This document shows positions 21,815 to 31,164 of a DNA stretch of 64,000 nt, piece after piece. The notes under the pieces are model-generated. The model did not search any database. It was not told where the DNA came from and saw only the letters and a program-made list of their open reading frames with translations. The translations under genes were made by a program, and so were the position numbers. The stretch is from contig JARGSG010000059.1 in assembly GCA_030374805.1 (NCBI GenBank), forward strand, positions 310,001-374,000, in the 5' to 3' direction. The stretch comes from Gracilaria gracilis (Eukaryota; Rhodophyta; Florideophyceae; Gracilariales; Gracilariaceae). How positions within the stretch are numbered: the first letter of the stretch is position 1; each line of letters starts with the position of its first letter.

Positions 21815-21983
21815 AATTGAAGTTCAAGCGTCGATGTTAGGAGAAGCAGTCGCCCCACCGAAAAGCGGTATGTCTCTTCCGTAATCCCTTTGCAACTCTG
21901 GCACCATACGCATCGAGAGCAGGGAGTGAATGCCATCAAGAACCATTTTGAGATGTGGAACCTACCGTTGGTACAGTGGTCAA

Positions 21984-22400
21984 AAGTAAACAAACGAGGT
22001 TCTTTTCACAAAAAGGCTTAGTACATCCCCATACATGAGTGACCTGAGAGACAGTAAGGCCAAATTCTTTCAAACTTCGACAACGACAATTTGTCACAGT
22101 GATTAGCCCGCATACAAGTTCTTACTTTGTTACAGCGGCTGCACAAGCAGCCGGTGCTGCTTTGAAGGCCGGAAAGTTGCATGAAGCCAAGTATGGCGCT
22201 TTTGAGCAGAACAACAACATAGAATTCGTAGATACCATTCGCCATCTTTGGAGGCATGGGAACAACACGCTTCTTGGCAAGTGCATTGCAGTGAATTAGC
22301 CAAGTGCGCTTACACTTGAGAGAGTGGTTTTGCAACCCACAGCGGTTGCCATAAACCGCCCACGATTGCCAGTGGCTCTTGTCTCCCGTGAATCAAACGC
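21984..22400. other. Insert of about 417 bp with a possible retroelement fragment
   Basis: Array sequence shared with unit 4 stops at 21983 (GTACAGTGGTCAA) and resumes at about 22401 (TTGCAGCAGTAAGG). On the plus strand a run in one frame includes YFVTAAAQAAGAALKAGKLH and a stop near 22299. Its AA-AG-A-K style loosely resembles the end of some LINE reverse-transcriptase proteins. No target duplication was found, so the identity is unsure. Confidence 0.4.
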
Positions 22401-22404
22401 CTTG

Positions 22405-22558
22405 CAGCAGTAAGGTTAGATAAGGCCTTGTCTATGCTTTGGTGTATATGCTTCGTTCGGTCGTTCCCAAGAAGTAGGTCAAGTAAAGCCATCATTACGA
22501 TGATCATCATCAAGACAACAGCATATGGAGGATCCACCTCCTTCAAGCATGACGCCAC
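22405..22558 (-). CDS. Small predicted membrane protein ORF, array unit 2/3 boundary
   Basis: This is the second copy of the MASCLKEVDPPYAVVLMMII ORF with the same hydrophobic segment and NDRTKHIHQSIDKALSNLTA. After this conserved core the frame runs on to 22310 into the inserted segment, so the C-terminus differs from the copy at 17957. It lies just downstream of the unit 3 ABC pseudogene. No function can be proposed. Confidence 0.3.
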
Positions 22559-22599
22559 GGCCGTGAAGTTACCTTAACTTCCTGTGTGCATTTTGCTTG

Positions 22600-23431
22600 C
22601 TCAGCGTTTGGGTATGCAGCTCGCGCCGCCACTCTAGAGATACAGTACAGCAGCATCTTGTCGTGAAACCGCACCAGAGAGGCTCATCTACCCAAGTTCA
22701 CACACGTCGCGCACAGCTCCACAACAAGTGCGTACATGTCGCGCTCGCTGTCTACGTCCAGCGCCGACGTCGATTAGTCAAGAATCACTAACCTCGGATC
22801 GAAATCAACACCCTTGAGAACGCCAGTCGTCGCTGCTCCCTCACGCCCATGCTTCAGCTCAACGCCTCCCTCGGCATCCAGTCCCTCGTTGCGCACCCGA
22901 TACCCCCGTACCCTCTGATACCCTTCACGCGTTGCAGCGCCGAAACAACCTCGTCGTCTGTCTCGTTCGTCCTGCTCCACGGGTACATCACGTTCTCTCG
23001 AAGCGACCCCAGCATACACAAACGTCCTCTGTGCTGAGAAAAGCGTGTCTGCGCGTCCGAGTCTTATGATGCTTCCTTCGCCCTCCTCCCACAACCTGCA
23101 TATCACTGGCACCCGCGAGCTCTCTCCGATGCCTGATCTTCCCACCACTACCAGTCGCTCTCCTCGTCCTATACTGTATCAAATGTGCTGCACCAGCCTT
23201 TGGTGCGGCAGGGGTGGGCGTGAAAATGCGAACGCCTGGCAACGTCAGCTCGGCTGCCTCGCTGTCGTAAGCGCCCTCGAGCTCGATGTTGCGTTCTGGG
23301 CTGCCAATACGCCTGGTAGGTGCTCTAGCCGATTTCAACGCATCCGAGATGCCCTTCAGACGCCGGATCCCGGCGCCAAACTTCGCCAACGTCGTGAAAT
23401 CCGACACCATAAATCCAAGCGACAAAAGCAC
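22600..23431 (-). pseudogene. ABC transporter ATPase pseudogene, array unit 3
   Basis: Blocks seen are FTTLAKFGAGIRRLKGISDA, RRATGSGG in a shifted frame, GRSGIGESSRVPVICRLWEE (Glu for the Walker A Lys), FVYAG, then SLRENVMYPWS after the shared +1 shift, and a Walker B/D-loop region ending SALDVDSERDMYAL. The lesions match those of the other units. Confidence 0.7.
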
Positions 23432-23557
23432 ATAGTTGAAAGAAACTGCTTAGTAAGCAGCTGATTAGTAAGCACGCTTACGAAGCAGAGCTGACCAGGG
23501 GTAAGAGCCACTTACTAAGAGGGCTATCTACCCCAGTTCTACTCAGTCACCATCAGC

Positions 23558-23664
23558 AAAACGAACGTTTCGTCGCATTGAGTTTAAAATTTTGAACGAT
23601 TGCAAGACGAAGAACGATCGCTATAATTCTGCGCCACGCTGGCCTCGATACCTCCAGTAGAGGT
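23558..23664 (+). promoter_or_regulatory. Conserved promoter-like block before kinase copy 3
   Basis: About 107 bp that align with 19177-19294 and 26987-27093, including the ACGAACGTTTCGTCG start, the CGATCGCTATAATTC core (TATAAT near 23622-23627, about 240 bp before the ATG) and the CAGTAGAGGTC end. Confidence 0.5.
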
Positions 23665-23865
23665 CGGTAGATTGCACCTCACTTGTCTCACTTGTCTCAC
23701 TCCTTCTTCTCTCTCTCCCTCTCTGTCACACACACTCTTTCTCTCGATTTGACGCATTCCAGTGCTTGTGCCCGCCGTTTACTTGTTTGGCTGCCCAGGT
23801 AACTATCATCTACCCTGGTGTTTTCGGACAAGCCCTCGCTGTTTCGCCAAAGACTGAAACAAAAC

Positions 23866-25257
23866 ATGATCAATCCGTCCATTGACGACATTCGGTTCGT
23901 TCTAGTAGTCGATCCTGCAACCGATCGTCTTCTCGTCTCGGAGCAATCCGTGCTGCCTATAGTTGAATTTGGAAACTACGGTTCCCATCTCTGTCAAGAA
24001 TTATGCAGCACCGTGCGCAAGATGCTACAGTGCACTTTTGATCTTGAATATCTCCATATGGAATGCGAAACCCCGGATCAACGTATGGGCCAATTCTTTG
24101 CTAAACTAGATGTGTTCGAAGCGATTGGAAGCAATAAAGCTGATGCTCCAGATGGATACGTGTGGGTATCTCACAGCGTAGCACAAACCATCAAAGTATC
24201 GCCGCCATGTGACACAGTGTCTGCTTACTTGGAAGAGTTCGCAACAAAAGGGGTGGAGGGAATGAACTCCTCTTGTGCACGGTCGTATATGCGTACGGGA
24301 TGGCTTGTTGGCGCTCGCAGCTGGGTTACACAGCAGCTGAACAAGCGAAACTACATGTTGGAGAGCATCTTGAAGCTGCGAAGTTTTAGTGAGAGTTGTT
24401 TGCTGCTGGTGAAGACCAAGTGTGGTCTAACGTTCTACATGAAAACCATTTTCCCTTTGTGGGTGTGGAACGAAGTAACAGTATCATGTGCATTGAGTGA
24501 CGTGATGCCTGAACGCTTTCCAAAACCTTTCGCAGTTAATGTGAATGAAAATTGGATATTGATGCGCAATTACGGCGAAGCATTACGTCGTGGCGAGTGT
24601 CATGTGACCAACAACCCTAGCGTTTTTCGGAAGGTTCTATCAAGATGGGCTGAGATTCAAGTGGAATCGGTGGGTAAGATTGAGGCGTTGAAACAAAGAG
24701 GAGTCTCTGTAGTCGACGGAGAGACACTCAAAAGAGAAGTGAAGAGAATGGTCGACTGTCCTGTGTGGTTTGAGACCCAGAGAGCTGGAATGAGCGAACA
24801 CCGACGGGAAGAATTCGAAGACGAGGATGCGTACAAGGCCGAGTATCTTGGTTATTTAGATCGGTTGTTGGCCAAAGTATCGAAATATAATGTACCATTG
24901 GCAATTGTGCATGGAGATCCACATGATGTGAACACGATTTTTGGCGAGGATGACGAATGTACGTTCATTGACTTGTACTACACGGAGATCTCGTTTCCAT
25001 TCATTGACGCCGTACGATTAGTGGGAATCCACTCCAGGGAGATATCTAACGGAATTTTGGATTTCTACTTGGAGTATTGGACACGTTACGAAACTCTTAA
25101 TAGACTACGGGAGTTATGTGAGCTTGTGGATGAGGTATCGGGTGTTGAGGGTAGATTGTACGGCTTCTATCGCTTTGAAACCAGTCCCGAATGCCAAAAG
25201 AAGGATTACCGTAAAGAAATGCAGTTTCCGGTATATCGAAGTTTTGATAGCCATTAG
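23866..25257 (+). CDS. APH/choline-kinase-fold protein, array copy 3, 463 aa
   Basis: Starts at the ATG at 23866 and is open to the TAG at 25257. All key features of copy 2 are kept: the YMKTI lysine, the ILMRNYGEAL stretch, HGDPHDVN and FIDLYYTE. Substitutions against copies 2 and 4 are few and scattered (for example LNKRNYM, RLLAKVSKYNVP). The last residues differ (SFDSH in place of SFPTHK) because the 3' end of the copy diverges there. The downstream flank is deleted from the region that carries the zinc-finger gene in units 1, 2 and 4, and goes almost directly to the decayed membrane-ORF remnant at 25600. An intact frame implies recent duplication or selection. Confidence 0.85.
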   Translation: MINPSIDDIRFVLVVDPATDRLLVSEQSVLPIVEFGNYGSHLCQELCSTVRKMLQCTFDLEYLHMECETPDQRMGQFFAKLDVFEAIGSNKADAPDGYVWVSHSVAQTIKVSPPCDTVSAYLEEFATKGVEGMNSSCARSYMRTGWLVGARSWVTQQLNKRNYMLESILKLRSFSESCLLLVKTKCGLTFYMKTIFPLWVWNEVTVSCALSDVMPERFPKPFAVNVNENWILMRNYGEALRRGECHVTNNPSVFRKVLSRWAEIQVESVGKIEALKQRGVSVVDGETLKREVKRMVDCPVWFETQRAGMSEHRREEFEDEDAYKAEYLGYLDRLLAKVSKYNVPLAIVHGDPHDVNTIFGEDDECTFIDLYYTEISFPFIDAVRLVGIHSREISNGILDFYLEYWTRYETLNRLRELCELVDEVSGVEGRLYGFYRFETSPECQKKDYRKEMQFPVYRSFDSH

Positions 25258-25739
25258 TGTAAAGGTGACTGAAGGGAGCGACGCGTGCTTTTGTTGCGAA
25301 GCTTGAAGTGACTAAGTGAGTACTTTATAACACGGCTACAAGGGTAGATGCTCTTGCACTTGCTGCTGTTCCGTGCAGGGTTCGGTTATTACAAAGATAG
25401 CAGGGTTTGTTTGTTCCGCATGACCCATCCATGCCAAAAAAAAGCTCTACCAGTGAGTAGTTCGTGAACGTGAATAGCTTGTTATCAGACGTCCACATAA
25501 TGCAGTTGTTCACTTTAATCTCCGCAGGCCCCTAAACTAATACATGCGACTGAAATAAACTGTTAGGCCACGACCAATACTACATGCAATAAAGTAGATG
25601 AAGTGAAGCCATCATTATGATCACCATGATCATCAAGTCCACAGAATATGAAGTATCCACCTCCTTCAAGCATGAAGCCACGGGCGTGAACGTTACCTTA
25701 ACTTTCTGTGTGCATTTTGCCTAAGCGTTTGGGCATGCA

Positions 25740-26847
25740 GCTCGCGCCGCCATTCTAAAGATACAGTACAGCAGCTTCTTGTCGTGAAGCTACACCAGAG
25801 AAGGTCTTCTTCTTCTTTACTGTGGACCCTGTGTCCTAATTCCAAACACAACAGATAATTATTCTACAGATACTTCTCTTTCCTAAGGAACGCCAGGCTT
25901 TTGCCCCGCTGGCCAAGGAAGAACCTTCGCCGGCTTGCAATAGTATGCGGACAACGTAGTGCAACGTGATCACAGTTCTTTTTCACTCCCAACACCCAGT
26001 TGCATCGTGGTACTTTTTCATTCATATAATTTGCGACTGGATGCGGCAAAGGAGAATGCTTTGTGTACCACTGAACTAACGTAACTTCCGCCAGAGAGGG
26101 TCATCTACCCAAGCTCACGCATGTCGCGCACATCTCCACAAGTGCGTACATGTCGCGCTCGCTGTCTACGTCCAGCGCCGACGTCGACTAGTCAAGAATC
26201 ACTAACCTCCGATTCCAAATCAACACCCTCGAGAACGCCAGTCGTCGCTGCTCCCTCACGCCCATGCTTCGCCTCAACGCCTCGCCCTCTGCATCCAGCC
26301 CCTCGTTGCGCACCCGATACCCCCGTACCCCCTGACACCATTCACGCGTTGCAGCGCCAAAACAACCTCGTCGTCTGTCAAGTCCGTCCCGCCCGACGGG
26401 TAGATCACGTTCTCTCGACGCGACCCCAGCATACACAAACGTCCCCTGTGGTAAGAAAAGCGTGCCTGCGCGTCCGGGTGTTATGATGCTTCCATTACCC
26501 TCCTCCCGTAACCCGCATATCGCTCGCATTAGCCAGCTCTCTCCACTGCTTGATCTTCCCACCACCGCCAGTCGCTCTCCTCGTCGTATACTGTACCAAA
26601 TGTGCTGCACCAGCCTTTGGTGGGGCGAACTGGGCGTGAAAACGCGAACGCCTCGCAACTTCAGCTCTGCTGCCTCGCTGTCGCAATCGCCCTCGAGCTC
26701 CTTTTTGCGTTCTGGGCTGCAAATACGCCTGACCGCTGCTCTGCCCGATTTCAACGCATCCGAGATGCCCTTCAGACGCCGGATCCCGGCGCCAAACTTC
26801 GCCAACGTCGTGAAATCCGACACCACAAATCCAAGAGACAAAAGCAC
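25740..26847 (-). pseudogene. ABC transporter ATPase pseudogene, array unit 4 (interrupted by LINE fragment)
   Basis: The blocks FTTLAKFGAGIRRLKGISDA, RRGERLAVVGRSSSGESWLM (Walker A degraded), LREEGNGSIITPG, FLPQGTFVYAG and the shared +1 shift lie at 26188-26847. Next come the Walker B and ERDMYAL part, then the C-terminal end at 25740-25806 after a 284-bp LINE fragment (25807-26090). This is the only copy with an insertion inside the ATPase relic. Confidence 0.7.
25807..26090 (-). mobile_element. 5'-truncated LINE fragment with (GAA)n tail
   Basis: The fragment interrupts the unit 4 ABC pseudogene. It is flanked by an imperfect 12-bp target duplication, CCAGAGAAGGTC (25795-25806) and CCAGAGAGGGTC (26091-26102). 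Minus-strand translation gives the last 60 residues of a LINE polyprotein (CNWVLGVKKNCDHVALRC), like the C-terminal Cys/His motif of the element at 13022-17204, and ends LAFLRKEKYL. The 3' tail is GAAGAAGAA rather than poly-A. Confidence 0.75.
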
Positions 26848-26861
26848 ATGGTTGAAAGAAA

Positions 26862-26923
26862 CTGCTTAGTAAGCCCTGCTTAGTAAGCAAGCCCTGCTTA
26901 GTAAGCAAGCCCTGCTTAGTAAG
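26862..26923. repeat. Short tandem repeat upstream of kinase copy 4
   Basis: CTGCTTAGTAAG occurs four times, with an 18-bp period in the later part (CTGCTTAGTAAGCAAGCC). In units 1 and 2 the block occurs once or in altered form. Confidence 0.85.
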
Positions 26924-26986
26924 TAGTGCTGACCAAGGTTAGGAGGGCTATGTATATATACCCCAGATTTCGCGGTCACCACTAGC

Positions 26987-27093
26987 AAAACGAACGTTTC
27001 GTCGCGTTCAGTTTGAAATTTTGAACGATTGCAAGACGAAGAACGATCGCTATAATTCTGCGCCACGCTGGCCTCGATACCTCCAGTAGAGGT
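26987..27093 (+). promoter_or_regulatory. Conserved promoter-like block before kinase copy 4
   Basis: About 107 bp that align with the blocks at 19177 and 23558, with the same AACGAACGTTTCGTCG start and CGATCGCTATAATTC core (TATAAT near 27051-27056, about 240 bp before the ATG). Confidence 0.5.
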
Positions 27094-27294
27094 CGGTAGC
27101 TTGCACCTCACTTGTCTCACTTGTCTCACTCCTTCTTCTCTCTCTCCCTCTCTGTCACACACACTCTTTCTCTCGATTTGACGCATTCCAGTGCTTGTGC
27201 CCGCCGTTTACTTGTTTGGCTGCCCAGGTAACTATCATCTACCCTGGTGTTTTCGGACAAGCCCTCGCTGTTTCGCCAAAGAGTGAAACAAAAC

Positions 27295-28689
27295 ATGATC
27301 AATCCGTCCATTGACGACATTCGGTTCGTTCTAGTAGTCGATCCTGCAACCGATCGTCTTCTCGTCTCGGAGCAATCCGTGCTGCCTATAGTTGAATTTG
27401 GAAACTACGGTTCCCATCTCTGTCAAGAGCTATGCAGCACCGTGCGCAAGATGCTACAGTGCACTTTTGATCTTGAATATCTCCATATGGAATGCGAAAC
27501 TCCGGATCAACGTATGGGCCAATTCTTCGCTAAACTAGATGTGTTCGAAGCGATTGGAAGCAATAAAGCTGATGCTCCAGATGGATACGTGTGGGTACCT
27601 CACAGGGTGGCACAAACCATCAAAGTATCGCCGCCATGTGACACAGTTTCTGCTTACTTGGAAGAGTTCGCAACAAAAGGGGTGGAGGGAATGAACTCCT
27701 CTTGTGCACGTTCATATATGCGTACGGGATGGCTTGTTGGCGCTCGCAGTTGGGTTACACAGCAGCTGAAAAAGCGAGACTACATATTGGAGAGCATTGT
27801 GAAGCTGCGAAGTTTTGATGAGAGTTGTTTGCTGCTGGTGAAGACCAAGTGTGGTCTGACGTTCTACATGAAAACCATTTTCCCTTTGTGGGTGTGGAAC
27901 GAAGTAACAGTATCACGTGCACTGAGTGACGTGATGCCTGAACGCTTTCCGAAACCTTTGGCAGTCAATGTGAATGAAAATTGGATATTGATGCGCAATT
28001 ACGGCGAAGCATTACGTCGTGGCGAGTGTCATGTGACCAACAACCCTAGCGTTTTTCGGAAGGTTCTATCAAGATGGGCTGAGATTCAAGTGGAATCGGT
28101 GGGTAAGATTGAGGCGTTGAAACAAAGAGGAGTCTCTGTGGTCGACGGAGAGACACTCAAAAGAGAAGTGAAGAGAATGGTCGACTGTCCTGTGTGGTTT
28201 GAGACCCAGAGAGCTGGAATGAGCGAACACCGACGGGAAGAATTCGAAGACGAGGATGCGTACAAGGCCGAGTATCTTGGTTATTTGGATCGGTTGTTGG
28301 CCAAAGTATCGAAATATAATGTACCATTGGCAATTGTGCATGGAGATCCACATGATGTGAACACGATTTTTGGCGAGGATGACGAATGTACGTTCATTGA
28401 CTTGTACTACACGGAGATCTCGTTTCCATTCATTGACGCCGTACGATTAGTGGGAATCCACCGCACGGAGATATCTAACGGTATATTGGATTTCTACTTG
28501 GAGTATTGGACACGTTACGAAACTCTTGATAGACTACGAGAGTTATGTGAGCTTGTAGGTGAGGTCTCTCGGGTTGAGGGTGATGTGCACAGCTTCAATT
28601 GCTTTGAAACCAGTCCCGAATGCCAAAAGAAGGATTACCGTAGAGAAATGCAGTTTCCTGTATATCGAAGTTTCCCCACTCACAAGTAG
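27295..28689 (+). CDS. APH/choline-kinase-fold protein, array copy 4, 464 aa
   Basis: Starts at the ATG at 27295 and ends at the TAG at 28689. The catalytic HGDPHDVN loop, FIDLYYTE metal-binding motif and YMKTI lysine are intact. Private changes include VPHRVAQTI in the N-terminal domain, RSFDESC, GIHRTEISN just after the metal-binding motif, and VHSFNCFET near the C-terminus. The last of these changes two aromatic residues kept in other copies, so function may have shifted. A pogo-like element sits 3 bp after the stop codon. Confidence 0.85.
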   Translation: MINPSIDDIRFVLVVDPATDRLLVSEQSVLPIVEFGNYGSHLCQELCSTVRKMLQCTFDLEYLHMECETPDQRMGQFFAKLDVFEAIGSNKADAPDGYVWVPHRVAQTIKVSPPCDTVSAYLEEFATKGVEGMNSSCARSYMRTGWLVGARSWVTQQLKKRDYILESIVKLRSFDESCLLLVKTKCGLTFYMKTIFPLWVWNEVTVSRALSDVMPERFPKPLAVNVNENWILMRNYGEALRRGECHVTNNPSVFRKVLSRWAEIQVESVGKIEALKQRGVSVVDGETLKREVKRMVDCPVWFETQRAGMSEHRREEFEDEDAYKAEYLGYLDRLLAKVSKYNVPLAIVHGDPHDVNTIFGEDDECTFIDLYYTEISFPFIDAVRLVGIHRTEISNGILDFYLEYWTRYETLDRLRELCELVGEVSRVEGDVHSFNCFETSPECQKKDYRREMQFPVYRSFPTHK

Positions 28690-28692
28690 ATA

Positions 28693-29345
28693 CAGTAGAC
28701 CCTTGGTATATGGGTACCGCGTAAGATGGATATCCAGCATATTAGGATATGGTTGCCATCTACGTGAGCGAGAACCCGCTCTGGGTAGCTTCAGCAATGA
28801 TTGCTTAGGACACGGATATAAAGATAATGTAGGAGAACTGGAAAAATAAATGTTACATAAAACAGAGGTTTTATGATACTGTGCTCTCTTGTTGTAAGGA
28901 TATATATTATTAAATTATGAGTTTTTCCACCCATGCATAGATTTCATGAATTGTTTATGCAATAGGCACCAACAGAGGTTGCACATAAATGGCTATACAT
29001 AATAATGATGAAAAGACTGTCGAAGAAGACAGAGACACTACGTTGCTGGAAGAGTTGGCAATGGAGGACAAACTGGATTAGCTGGCTGCTGCGCTACTGG
29101 TTTTAGAGGAAAAGGTTGAAGGTAACCGTCAAGGTTTACTAGTTCTAAGAAGAAGGCAAAGTTTGCTACGCAGTCAACGTATATCCGATATGACGCAGTC
29201 TCGTATAACGACATTTTTTGGAGCTCAATAGGAGCTCGATACTCCGTGCTAGACTATGTAAAGACTTCCCTCGTTTTATCCCTAACCGCCTTAGAAGGAT
29301 ACGGATGCTGTCTATGCTCCGCATCCTTCTAACAAGGGTTTACTG
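28693..29345. mobile_element. Pogo/Tigger-type internally deleted DNA transposon, 653 bp
   Basis: Terminal inverted repeats CAGTAGACCCTTG and CAAGGGTTTACTG (one mismatch) are flanked by a TA target duplication (28691-28692 and 29346-29347). Unit 2 supplies the empty site GTAGATATATCG. The TA duplication and CAGT-type ends fit the pogo branch of Tc1/mariner. An internal reading frame at 28989-29231 (81 codons, one in-frame TAG) looks like the C-terminal end of a transposase. It finishes MTQSRITTFFGAQ, where QSRITTFF matches the PCNA-binding PIP-box pattern. Most of the transposase is deleted, so it depends on another element for movement. Confidence 0.85.
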
Positions 29346-29670
29346 TATATCGTTGAATGAAGGGAGCGACGTTTATTGCGAAGCATGAAGTGGCCAAGTG
29401 AGTACGTACAACAAGGCTAGATCTGCAGTCTGTTGTGATCATGTGAAGGGAAAGGCTACTGATATGTTGGGAGATTTGCAAATCTCACGTGTTTCTAATA
29501 CTTCACGTATGCTTTTGGGGAATAAAGGGAAGATTCGATTAGTATATGCTTTTGCACTTTCTGCTGTTCCGTGCAGGGTTCGGTTATTACAAGGATAGCG
29601 GGGCTTATTTGTTCCGCATGACCCATGCGTGCCAAACAAAAAGCTCTATCTCAGAGAGAAGTTCGTGAAC

Positions 29671-29981
29671 AAGAAACGGACATGGGAGGGAAGAGAGGGA
29701 GACATCAGTACGATCCTTGGCGGCTTTTGTAGGACGGTGACTTCCTGTGCGAGACAGTCAACAAAGCTGCATTCAAAGACAGCGATCCCCGCAAGGCAGT
29801 AGCCACGCAGAGGCTGGACTAGAATAGTGTAGCTAGACTGTCTGCAAGACGTCCATCGGAGACAGAGATCTCTTCAAGACGGTTCGCCAGCAACGCTCGG
29901 CTAGGTCAATGCGGATGACGCACGCTCGCTATTCCGCAGTGTAGTATTTTCCTCCCTGCACGCAATAGAGACATGTCACAT
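29671..29981 (-). repeat. Terminal direct repeat of element A, left
   Basis: 311 bp starting AAGAAACGGACATGGG and ending AGACATGTCACAT. It is nearly identical to 33975-34285. Confidence 0.9.
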
Positions 29982-30039
29982 GAAAAGATTGAAGAACCAA
30001 ATGATGAGGTTACAAAGACGAAGGGCGAGGCAATAAATG

Positions 30040-31164
30040 AGCAAAAAAGTATGCCTACGCGGCAGAAGAGACAACCGCACTGTCAGAATAAACCCGAAAC
30101 ATAGACTCTGACGTCCAGTCAAACCTGTGCATAATGATCTCACGTGAAAAACCGAGTTGCAACAGTTCGTTGAACGATCCGATCCGAAGGCTGTGCGCGC
30201 TTTAAAAGTATCCCGATGGCGGCGCGATAGAAACACAGGCTAGGGAAAGCCGAAAGGAGTGAATCAATGACGGGTCTGGCCTCGGCGCCTTGGCGAAAAG
30301 AACCGGTGAACGAGAGAGGCGCAACCACCGTTGAACAAGGGCAAATGGAGTGCGTTCTTCATCCCAATTTGAGCTTCGGTTGTACTTGAGGAGAAGTGGC
30401 CGCATTAACTGCTTCTTCTTCCGACGGCGAACTGCAATTTGTATAACGTCACCAGAGACAGTAACATCTGAGCGCCGAAGAGCATGAAGACTCACCGCCC
30501 TCAAATGAAACAAAAAACCGAATAAGGTAGCACAGCAGGCACCAACTTCATCCATGTTGCTTGAAATACAGCCGTGTTCCATTTTTCGTCTCATTTTTGA
30601 AGCAGGGATATCGGCCCTGGCATTCTTTAAGAGAGCGTGGAGCGAAACTTAGCGAGTGTAGGCAGCCACGACATTTTTAACAGCCTGAGATGCCGTTGGA
30701 GAAGGGTGGCCAAAATGTTCATGATACCGTGAGACGGCACTAAGATATTGCGGAATGGAGGAAGGCTTGACGCTGCCTTCCGAAGCCAGAAACCCGACAA
30801 ACGCAATTACGTCATTATCGCTCGACGCCAAAGGCGTACGTCCATTAGCTTGACGGAAAGCGAACCATTTGCGCAGTTGTGTAGATCGATTCTGCCAAGT
30901 GGTGGACGAATAGCCGTGCTCCGCAACGAGATCTGCGGCGGTTTGAGCACCACTTTTGGTGTCGTTTGGGCCTGCACGTGACAAAATAGAGCGGGGAATA
31001 CCAGAGCGGTACTGCGCTAGCAGCGGATCCGTGCTAGAACTACCGCCCATTTGTGGGCGCAGGTACGATTGAGCAGTAGCGGGTACCGAATGTCCTGTGA
31101 GTGCATCACTGTGAAGTGTGTGCTCATGCGTTGAAGGCGGGAAAACCACTGTTGGTTCGGCCAA
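30040..31164 (-). pseudogene. Tyrosine recombinase of element A
   Basis: The N-terminal SAM-like domain (WQNRSTQLRKWFAFRQANG, IAFVGFLASEG, IPQYLSAVSRYH) lies at 30649-31164. The catalytic domain follows in other frames: FLFHLRAVSL (first Arg), RRRKKKQL, AHSLRIGSFNELL (His and second Arg, about 30195), and FDWTSESMFRVYSD with the probable Tyr nucleophile (about 30100). The R, HxxR and Y set is complete, but two frameshifts split the gene. Confidence 0.82.

Noticed and set aside
26862..26923. Possible CRISPR-like array
   Set aside because: The repeats are contiguous 12-18 bp tandem units without unique spacers, in eukaryotic DNA.
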